In this document: in pieces, positions 1 to 10,000 of the stretch
Layout: each line of letters starts with the position of its first letter
How positions within the stretch are numbered: position 1 is the first letter of the stretch
Assembly: GCF_003073045.1 (NCBI RefSeq)
Contig: NC_037603.1
Location: 13,336,192 to 13,400,191, forward strand
Length of the DNA: 64,000 bases
DNA from: Pomacea canaliculata
Lineage: Eukaryota > Mollusca > Gastropoda > Architaenioglossa > Ampullariidae
Direction of reading: 5' to 3'
The notes under the pieces: generated by a model
Told to the model about the DNA's origin: nothing
Databases searched by the model: none
Seen by the model: the letters and a program-made list of their open reading frames with translations, nothing else
Program-made: the position numbers and the translations under genes

Positions 1-278
1 CTGTCTTTCCTATTGCCATTCTCTTTGCCTCTATTTCGAGAAGGAATAAACTTTTTGCAGCCTTTTGCAATACTGTGTAGCTGGCACCCTCCCATTGTTC
101 AAATTGACAACCAAACAAAACTACAATAATCACCCTCAGAACTGCTGGTAAGTCAAGTGGAATGACTTGCTACAAAAATTATGTGTTTATGTGTTTAGGG
201 TGAAGAGGTCTATGCCCCAGAGTCACAGGACTATGTAAGAGAGTTCTCCCGTGGCTAGTCCTGCTCGTGCACTGATAC

Positions 279-3200
279 CTGTATTGAAAAGAGCTCCCAG
301 CAGGTATAGGGCACTGTGTCAGCATGGAGACCCCGTCCATGTAAGGAGACTCGTTCTGGAGGATTCCGTGCCAGTGGATGGTGATCCCCTCTGACATGGC
401 GACATATGATGTGACATTCACGACCACAGTGTCACCCTTGCATACCTGCAGTCAGCAGTCAACATATATACAATCTTGTGGTCATCAGTCAACAACATGT
501 CTCACCTAGGGATTAATGTGACGATTGAATTCCCTGTTCAAAATATTCAATCGAGTTCTAATTTGATACTAAGTTAAAAACAAATGTCTCCCTTATCTAC
601 ATTCATCATCATCCTGTTTGTCACTGACCTGTACGGAGGGCCCTGGCAGGATGCGGTTGACTGTCAGGACGTTCCTGACGACCCCGTTAGTGGTGATACA
701 GTGTCCCCGAAAACAGTCCGTGATGTTACCGGAAGTGCAGTTGTAGCATGCGCGGGACAAGGTGGAGTAACTCTCCACAACGAACTTGTACTGACATTCC
801 TTCGGCTTGGCGTCCTTCACGCAGGTTCGAACACACTCATGGTCGGAGTAATCTGTAACAGACCAATAGTTACAGCGGGTTCGAAACCTCTTCCTCCTAA
901 TTTCTCTGTCTTTTGTGTGCGGTTACTCCTTAAACATAAATACACAGGTGCTCGTGGTTGATGCTGGATGCTTTGTTCAGCAGACATCGCCTCTCATTTT
1001 TGTCGCTCGGTTTCTTCCTGGACCGATAAATATTTTCTTCAACTCCTGATCGCTTCTTGTGTGCAGGGACGTGGCTCATAAACAAATCTCTCCCTCTCTC
1101 TGTATGGTCTCTGTTGTTTTGTCTGTCTGTCATTGTTTGTTTCTGACCCTGTCTAACCCTCCACCCCAACTTTTTTTGTTTCCTTGAGACTACTTTGTCG
1201 ATTCTCCAAGGTTTCAAAACATGTTCATTGCCAGACATTGCAAGAACAACTTTCCTTTGCAACTACAGACTTTATTTATTGGAAGTACTAAATACCATAC
1301 ACTTCTGCGCATATCTTTCGCACCTCTAGTTACGAAATGGTCCATAATTCTAGTCAGAGAAATGCATTCGTTCAGCCAGCAAGTAAACTACCCACACAAA
1401 CAAATAGTCTACCACATTTATATATTTCATATTTTCCTTCACGTCCTCGTCTGTCCCTTCTTTCTCGTCATAAACGAGAAGATGCAGCTTTCAAGTTTTA
1501 TATTTTTGTGGCTTCTAAACCAGTGAGGGTTCTTTAAAAAAGAAAATTAGATAATAAAATATACTGGGTGCAGCCTATATACATCTGAGCTTAATAGGAA
1601 AGTAACTGTTCCGTTGACGGTTGTTACCTGACGGAGGTCAGGACCTCGTGAGTTATCTCTGATAAAACGGACGAGAGATGTGTAACGGATCAGGTGCATA
1701 GCGACATCTGTACCACACGCTATCTCCATAGTGAGTGGAATACAAGCGACCTCATCACATATCTCAGATACCCTATGATGTCACCAGAAGGAGGACAAGA
1801 AAAGACTATTTTAACTTAAGAGTTGTGTCTCCTGATTCTCTTGCATCAGCAAAAAAAGATATCAGAAAGTTTCTATCTTAAATATGTCTTAGTTTCGGGA
1901 CGCAAGGGCAACCATCAGCCATGACTGCATCTCAGTGTCTGATGTTTGTAAACAGGCCCGTTCTTAGCCCCCGCGGGGCCCGAGGCAAAGGGCATGTGCG
2001 GGGCCCTCACGCCACGATCACACGGTTTTAGTTGGGATCTAAAGTCACTTTTTTCCTCAGGGATATCTCGTCTTTTATCATTGACAGCACGCTGTATACA
2101 CATTACAACATAAGCCTACGATTAATTTATTTGTAACGTTCGTCAATCAAAAGCGCGGGGCCCCTTGAAGCGCGGGGCCCTAGGCAGATGCCTCGTCCGC
2201 CTGCCCCTAAGCACGGCCCTGTTTGTAAAATATTAATTATATTGTTAAAAAGAAGAGGTTTTAAATTCTGATATTAGTTTAATTCTCTTTTTTTCTTTCT
2301 CTCTCTCTCTCTCCCACTCCTCTCTCACACACATTTTTGACAGAGACGAACACACATATGCATACAACACACTCTCTCTCTCTCTCACGCACACAATTTT
2401 GCACCCAGCCTCTCTTTCATCTCAAATGAACTTCCTCGTCCTTAACTCATGATGTATATACGTATGGCTCATAGTCGGAAATAAAGAATTAAAGAAATCC
2501 GCTTAGAAACATCCTGCTTATACAACTTTGACACTGCTGTCCGACAGAACTGAGCTGTCACACGTCCTAACACGGACTTCCGCCGGAAAGATGTCTAGAG
2601 TTATCGACCATGAATCATAACTCAGCAGTTGTGTGCGTGTGTGTGCGGGGGTGTGTGTGTATGTGAGAGAGAGAGAAAGGCAGTTAACTCTATCCTTCCT
2701 TCCTTGCCAGTGGTATCAACTATATCTAAGTAAATTATTAATAGAGGATAATAATAGATTTCGGGGCAAATTTTTTTTTTGAAACACCTGGGACTCAACA
2801 TGTATAGAATCAGTCAATCGCATAATCAGCGCCCAAATAAAATAATAATAAGAACAATAGTTAGCCTATTCATGGCGCACACAAAAACTCATGAACGTAT
2901 GCACAAACACATCTACACACACACGTCCTAACACGGACTTCCGCCGGAAAGATGTCTAGAGTTATCGACCGTGAATCAGAACCTGGGACTCAACATGTAT
3001 AGAATCAGCCAATCGCATAATCAGCGCCCAAATAAAATAATAATAAGAACAATAGTTAGCCTATTCATGGTGCACACAAAAACTCATGAACGTATGTACA
3101 AACACATCTACACACACACACACACCATTGAAAGATAAAAAGGCAAATTTCAAGAGCCGTTTTGAGGGAAGAGAGAATAGTTTCCTGTGAGTATGGAGGG

Positions 3201-4176
3201 GGAGTTCATTCCAGGTAAGAGAACTAGAAAAAAAAAAAAACGCGGACCAAATGTAAGAAGGGAGATAATCGCAGTACAAATCCAGACAGGTTCCGTTAGA
3301 CACTTTCAAAAGCCAAGAGTTGTGTTCCCAGAAAAATCATTTATCGACCCGACATCAGACTGTCACGTGCTGATTACTGACTGCCGTCATTCCGCTCGGG
3401 CAGTCACCTGGTCTAATGAAGGTAACCACAGAGAATGACTCTAAAAATAGTGCAGTCAACCGCCGCGGCGATGTTTGATAATTACGATTCCGTCAGAGCA
3501 ATTTTCTGGACTGAAAGAGTTCCTGACTTTGGTTGCACGCTAACTAAACGCTGACTGACGGACATCCCAGGATGCAACAGTGCCTGTTATTCTGGGTGAC
3601 TGGTTAGGTGGGATACTCCAAGTCTACGCTAAGTAAATAACAACCGGAAGTCTGCGGAGTATTATGGGATAGAAGTCAGTGCTAGATTAACGGTTACCTG
3701 TGAGGTATCTCGATCCACTTTTGATCACAGTTAATACCTCCATGTTATCTAGACGAACTACTGAATTATCAAGATTCGAGATTTTTCGAGTTTTCGCCTT
3801 CATAGTTCTCTCAGTTCCATTTTGACTAGCGCCACCTGGTAAAACTACAGTTTCAAAAGGGAGGGAATACGTTACGATCGTGCCGTAACTAAGAATCTCT
3901 TACAATTAATGATGACGATGCAGTTTTAAGTGTATTGTAGAAGCATTGCTTTGTGTTTTTGAGATACATATATGTATGCAAATCTCTTTGATATTAGTTT
4001 TCTGCTGGTGGTAAAAAAATGTCTAACCACAAACATAACATTTGTTAACGAATGAAAAACGTTTAGACATATGTTGTCGTTCAAAAAGTCTTACCTGGCA
4101 GCATGTGCGACTTCTGACCCTGTACTGTGGCGACAAGCAGACAAAGAGAGACCCATGGCCCCAGGAACAGAAACAT
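279..4176 (-). CDS. Laccase-like multicopper oxidase, left tandem copy (5' three coding exons only)
   Basis: Coding exons on the minus strand: 4176-4095 (start codon and signal peptide), 852-629 and 445-279. All have AG/GT borders, and the gene continues off the left edge. Exon lengths (82, 224, 167 bp) and phases match the first three exons of the complete copy to the right. Exon 1 encodes Met-Phe-Leu-Phe-Leu-Gly followed by a hydrophobic signal-peptide core. Exon 2 encodes a cysteine-rich N-terminal segment ending in the cupredoxin motif NRILPGPSVQ. Exon 3 carries the first copper-ligand motif, HWHG. Known family role: one-electron oxidation of phenolic or metal substrates coupled to reduction of O2 to water. 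In invertebrates some members cross-link cuticle or shell matrix and others act as ferroxidases; the substrate cannot be told here. The other copper sites lie outside the window, so activity cannot be judged. Confidence 0.86.
446..628 (-). other. Intron 2 of the left laccase copy
   Basis: This 183 bp intron has a donor reading GTCAG after exon 2 and an acceptor CTGCAG before exon 3. The exon 3 side matches the equivalent 129 bp intron at 11934-12062 over its first two dozen bases and then diverges. The right copy carries a long poly-T run here that this copy lacks. Confidence 0.7.
1953..2221. mobile_element. hAT-type MITE with 8-bp target duplication
   Basis: The 269 bp element starts CAGGCCCGTTCTTAGCCCC and its other end, read in reverse, starts CAGGGCCGTGCTTAGGGG, giving imperfect terminal inverted repeats of about 35 bp. 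It is flanked on both sides by the perfect octamer TTTGTAAA (1945-1952 and 2222-2229), the target duplication length typical of hAT transposons. The inside is rich in GCGGGGCCC motifs and has no transposase, so it is non-autonomous. It lies in intron 1 of the left laccase copy. Confidence 0.85.
2786..3120. repeat. Tandem duplication, 195-bp unit, about 1.7 copies
   Basis: The block beginning ACCTGGGACTCAACATG at 2786 recurs at 2981, and the match continues to the CA tract near 3110-3120 with few differences. The segment just before the first unit (about 2560-2610) also matches about 2925-2970, including ACGGACTTCCGCCGGAA, so the duplicated tract has three partial segments. Confidence 0.75.
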
Positions 4177-5731
4177 CGGGGCTGAAGAGTTTTGGTGAAT
4201 TAAAAACAATTTTGTGTCTTGAAGATGCGCTGTGAAGAAAAGCGACTGGCAGAGGATAATGAACTAGACTTAAAGACAAATTTTGTTTGTATGTGTCTTT
4301 ACCTTGTGGTGTGTGTCTCCGTCTAGATGACAAATCCGTTAAAAGACTCCTAGGGCACTCCATGCTTTTTGTAAACCTCAGCAAATCTGACTAAATACCA
4401 TTCTTTTATTTTCGAAATATACGCCTACAAACCTCACCATGCATAGAACGAGGTCAAAATCGTGAGGCCAATGTGTTTAATTAACTTATATTGCTAGTTC
4501 TGACACTCAGAGGTTTTTACAGTATAAACATTTGTAAATACTGACCTCAATTTTGTTGACCTATTAATATTCATGATGATGTATTCATAGGCGTGAATCT
4601 CTAGAACTGGAAGAGAAGTTTACACAGATTTTGAGAAACAGAATCTTGCACCGAGCTTTGCAAATTATTAGAAAAAAAAACATTTTGCACCCTGCTAGGT
4701 CTTTAAGAGCTAAGAGCCTCTACATCCGGGATGTTATGAAACTATTCGGCACAGACTTCGCACTGCTTGGCGGATGCTAGTCCGGGGATCCGCCTTTTCC
4801 ATTATATGCTAATGTCACACATCTGTATATAGAGATAGACATACAGTCACTAACCCTGTCCTTAATGTCAGTCGTTGAAGATGAGAAAGTTGAACTTCCG
4901 ACTGACAAGCTCTAGGGAAACCCCTTCTGATGATAGCACGAAACATGTTACTGTAGACGTATTGCGAGTGGAGGATAAATGCAAGTGAATGCTCTCGATA
5001 AACATGTTAAAGGGCTTTATCAAAATTTCAGACCAAATACGGAGAGGAAAACATCATTTGTATCAAAGAAAGTCACTGAAATTAGTCTTTTGATGAACGG
5101 ATGGATCGATCAATTAAATAATTTTTTTTTTTAAATTATTTGTCGCCGACTGGGTTAATGATTTGCTGATGACAGTTCCCGCTAACTCAGGGGATGTTTA
5201 GGTCATAATCACAGAGATAAACATGTCTAAATAATTTATTTATTTGAAGAGCTTCTTTTTTCAACTTACAAACGTGGGTTAAAGCGTGTTTACATTAACA
5301 ACCACCTGTACACCAAAGTAAATAAGTCCGCACCTTTAGCAGTCATCAAATGCACCCGACGATCATTTCTCTCATTCTCTCTCACTCACACACATACACA
5401 CATACACACATTTACATTCATCATAAAAGAAAGAAAAACGTTCAAGGTAAATAAACAAAATGAGAGAAAAAGGCTTCAGAATTTCAGCATAGCTGTTCTT
5501 TTTTTCATATATATATATCTTTACGTTTCAGTGGACAGGCAGACAACAAAGGAGACCACAAATATTTCAGAAAGGTTTACTCGATCTACAGAAGAAAACA
5601 TAGTCTTAAAGTTTCTAGCATGGCGGCTAAGGTACCAACGGATAAGACATTAACAATTTTTGTCTGTGTACAATATATCAGCGAGACGATGGGTGGAGGA
5701 GGGAGTTAGCATCAGTACTTTAGCATCAGTC

Positions 5732-5766
<35 letters not shown>

Positions 5767-6519
5767 CCTAGCCCTAACATCATGGCATGTTGTAGTGCTG
5801 TACATTGCTGCTAGAAAGTAAGTGGCTCACTGGCCCAGGGTGAAAACCGAAGGACGAGCCCATCTCAGGTCTGTCTAAATATTTCCTTTGCGTGCTTTGG
5901 CATTTCTATTTCTAAGCTGGTGCACATGTAGAGCCTGCTTTCTGTCAGACAATCATGTAAACTCTTTTCTTCACAAAATATCTCGTGTTCTACAAATATC
6001 CCGTGTACATTAACATGGCCATCCCCGCCTCCTCCTTGTCTAATGTGCTCACAAAATATCTACACATCAAACACTGGGTACTTGTGAAGCTGACTCTAGC
6101 AAGTTTAGAAAATATGCAAACGAAGCTGACGAAATTCGAAATTGATCAATTAACATGATAATTTGAAATTTAATTATACACCAGTTAGAGGTAGAATCTA
6201 ACACAAACACTGTGCCTTTTGGAATAAAACATGTTTATAATTAAGAGAATATAGCAGATAAGCAACTAAAGACACTTCTCTATATCTTCATTATCTCCGT
6301 TACATAATGACATAATGTTACCCACCCTCACAAATCACGTGTTTGAGACGTGAGGTGACGTGACATTTTGAGTTGTGAGGTTTCTACTCGGTCAGAAAAG
6401 AGTGAGGGAGAAGGATAAGTAGATAGGAGGAGTGGGAATTCCTGAGGTTATGAGGACGAAATTATTACAAGGTGATGCAATGACAATGACAGTCGCCTGC
6501 TTTCGCTGGTCGTCGTCCA
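4177..6519. other. Intergenic region between the two laccase copies
   Basis: This is the 5' flank of the left copy and the 3' flank of the right copy. Just before the left start codon the sequence is recognisably similar to the flank before the right start codon (shared TCTAGT and CC-rich patches), so the duplication included upstream DNA. Overlapping AATAAA signals on the minus strand near 5232-5241 could end the right copy's transcript. Also present are a (CAA)n tract at 5731-5766 and a hammerhead-like motif at 4927-4949. I see no gene. Confidence 0.55.
5731..5766. repeat. (CAA)n microsatellite
   Basis: About twelve uninterrupted CAA units. A second (CAA)n tract lies at about 6985-7017 in the last intron of the right laccase copy. 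Confidence 0.95.
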
Positions 6520-6981
6520 TTATTTGCTGGAACACAGATGCTGGCGCTCATCGGCGTTGTAATCGTCTTGCTCATCGATGACCAGTCTTACTCTGCTGGC
6601 AGAACCATCGTTTGGAAGTTTTAACTGCTTGTAAGAGCCATGTCGGACATTCTTCGTCCTCAGTACGGACACAACGATAGCAAGACCCACAACTGCCAGA
6701 CCAAACCCAACCGTAAGCATAAAAGCCCAAAGTACAGGCGCTGGCACTTCATACGCACGGACTTGAGGGTTCTGGACAACGGAATGACCATCCATACTTT
6801 GGTCTTCAGGATTTCTCTGAATTCAAATAAACAAGATAGTTGGTAATTGCAATCATATGTCTACACATTAGGAAGATGAGAGTTTTTGTATGTTCTTATA
6901 ATTTTATCAAACTCATAACGAAAAATAGGTCAGTGCAAAAGATTAAAACAACATGTTTGATATCAAGCAGTAACTCCTAGT

Positions 6982-7016
<35 letters not shown>

Positions 7017-10000
7017 ACTCAAATTAATGGAAAATAGGGCTTAATTGGAAATGAAAAGTGAAAGATGAAACTGGGGGTCTGATTACCTACGGAAATTTAT
7101 AAGAACGTGTTCCTTTTAGGTACAGGAAAGGACCGTTACCTGAGACGAGAGTGATTTCCCCTGCCGGAAGTCACCCTTCGACAGCTCAAAAGGCCTGCAG
7201 CGAGGGAATTCTGGAGGGACCGGCGGTAGCGTGCCGTTGTTAAGGACTTCCAGAGCAAGAGACATTCCAGTTTCTGAGTGGAACAGCAGGTGACAGTGCA
7301 TGAACCACACACCTGTCGGGGTACACAGGTAAAAATACTTTACTTTCTGATGTACATCCTCGCAAGATGGTGTTTCCTTTATAAACACACCGTAGACGAC
7401 CATTGTATTGAATTCCTATCTCAGTTTAGTTTTTTTAAAGCTATTATCTTCTGGTTTTAATTTTTATTTACCTGTCTTCATGGTTTCTGTTCTCGTGTAT
7501 GTATGTATTTTATTTTTAGTTATTATATTTTCTCACACCGGTCTTTGCATTTCTTTGTGATTTTCTCGTCTATTGGAAATGCTTTTCTCGGTGGAACTTA
7601 GACTTACCAGGATTGTCGGCAATGAATCGGATAATAACAAAGCCACCGTTAGGTAGCGCCACTGTGTCTTTGAATGGCGCCAGGTGGAGCTTGCGTTGTA
7701 TAAGTCCTTCTTCATCCAGCTGACGGAATAACTCTGGGACATTACTTGCTGCAGCTGTCATTGAAAACAGTTTTCAATTATCAGCATCGCTTTTCTTTTC
7801 TTTGCTTGGTCTTTCTACATCAGAATGCGATAAATGTAGCGATAGATTAGATAGATATCTAAGTTAGATAGATATAGATAATCAAAAGATTTGATACTTT
7901 AATGCAAGAAATGTGAGCGTACATTTTCCATTGCGACAACCCTGTAGCTGAAGCCGTGCAGGTGAATGGGGTGGGTGTACCCTAATTGGGTGCTGTTGTT
8001 GATGATGACCATCTCAACTACGTCACCCCACTGGACTTGGAGTATGTGGGTGCATTCACACCAGTCGCCAATACAGTTGTCTCCTAGATTTGAGCTGTTG
8101 CACAGCTGTCCCTGTGAGAAACGATCAACGACAGAAGGTTTAGGAGAAGATGATCCAAAGTGTGGATGATTAGAGATGTCTAGAGATCCCCGTGACCCCA
8201 CACCCTAATCAGGAAGCGAAAAAATGGGTACATCGACCAAGTGTTACACGAGAGCTAAAAATAACAAACAAACAAAAACAACAAAAACAAAAACAACAGC
8301 AAACAACCAGAGACAGCTGAAGTATCAATAACAGTGTCAGTCAGTAGGTATACTTCTCACAGTCCCTATTTACTTCTGCTTACTCTATCGTCATCAAAAA
8401 TGTCACCATCAGCGGTCCTCCTCCCTGTATACCTCCCCCTCCCCACCAAAAGCTCACCTCCGGCATTTCGTCTCGTTGATAAAGAAACGGCACTGGTCCT
8501 AACTTGTTGGTGATTCCGTTGATCTGTGGAGAGAAAGTCTTGGGGTATGGGCCACTGGAAGCGGGGTACAGGTCAGGGTCGTAGAAGTGGAGGTTGTTGA
8601 CATTATTGATGTCAAACTGCACGAAGAACTGATGGTCCGGTTTCTGCAAGAGGCTGTCATCGTCCGCAGCCAGAGCGTCCATAGCCAGCAGCTGCGAGCG
8701 GGAGTCGCCAAGTGTCTCAGGTCGGCCTCGTTCTGGTACTGGCCTGGCCTCCATCTGCCAGTAGTTGAACATCTGTGACGGACAGCAAGTGGAAGAACTG
8801 TAAGACCTCCACAAAATGATCAAAGAGAATGACACTTACTGGAGGATGACAGACCTGAAGATCTTTTGTCCCTCCGTTTGCAATACGTGAATCATATAAA
8901 AGGGTCAGGAAGACAGGAACTCCCCCCTGTCGACTCTGATGAGGTTCAAGGCTGAAGTAGCGAGAAAAGTCGATGACATTATCTTACATTTCCGTTATTT
9001 TCCGGCGCCGGTCGCTCTGCGGGAACCGTCAGGGCATCGTCCTGCAGGTGCTGTTGGTCGTCGGTGACGTAGGCGAGGATGGCCCGCGTCTCCAAATTCT
9101 TCTTCGCACAGTCTCCCAGCCCTCGTGCACGGATCCAGAAGGACCCTTTGTCTTCGATGGCGGTGAGCACGAAGTCGTATCTCTCAGCGCTCAGAAGGTC
9201 TAAGGAACCGACCTGAGTTGGACACAAGAGACGGTAAATGGGAACACAGGTGGGTTGGGAACTGAATGGATGGGTGTTGTTAAAGGATGAATGAAAAGTC
9301 TAGCTGTCGACACATTTGAGAAAAAATGGATAATAATTATTCAATCAATTTCTGCTATTCATAGCGTGTGCTACCATTTGGAAGGCCGGGTCTAATTATA
9401 CAAACATTAACTTCGAAACACACCCGCGACTGCACGCCTTTAACACACCATTTTTGGTTGGCATATCCAAATATATCCATATTTCGATAATAATCAAAGA
9501 AAGAAAAAAAGTTCTTCAATACTATTTTTCATCACAAACTATTATCCCACCTCAACATTGATTTACAGAAGCTACAGGGCAGATGACCCTTTGTATCCTC
9601 ACCTCGAATCTCCTGAAGGATTTGCCGTCCGATGCAATTAGCAGCATTGAATGTCTGTCAATGGAAATCCGGATCGGGCAGAATAAGCTGCCAGCATTGA
9701 TGACCCTGAATCTGTACCTTTTGCCACTCTTCACCCTGAAGACAGGTCTGGGTAGGTTCAGGTGCTTTGTGGGATCCATGGCACGACCTAAAGAAACATC
9801 AAAACAGCTTCCTTCTCATGTTCTCTTTTACACTTTCTCTTTTTCTTTTGTTTTTAAATTAAGACATAATTCACTGGAAAATAAATAGTAAGGAAAATCA
9901 TTCCATCTTCGTAAACTTACAGCTTTATTATTGTAAACTATCGGATTTAAATTTGATAGCCTGTATTGTTTAGTCTCTCTGGAAGCGATGGTTCAGTTTC

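Larger units (their letters stand above)
853..4094 (-). other. Intron 1 of the left laccase copy, repeat-rich
   Basis: The intron is about 3.2 kb, between the signal-peptide exon and exon 2. It holds a hAT-type MITE (1953-2221), TC/CA-rich simple sequence (about 2290-2400 and 2630-2680), and a 195 bp tandem duplication (2786 to about 3120). It also holds two copies of a motif containing ACGGACTTCCGCCGGAA that recurs in intron 1 of the right copy. The open frames here are short and resemble no protein I recognise. Confidence 0.7.

Noticed and set aside
584..961. Plus-strand 125-codon frame opposite laccase exon 2 (and its twin at 11952-12365)
   Set aside because: Antisense shadow of a real exon; the minus-strand frame carries the family motifs and splice sites.
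8853..8958. Possible extra laccase exon on the minus strand with a good acceptor (TACTTCAG) and a GT after CTTCAG
   Set aside because: Exon 6 ends in phase 0, and this segment begins with CCT TGA in that phase, an immediate stop. Joining exon 6 directly to exon 7 keeps phase and family alignment.
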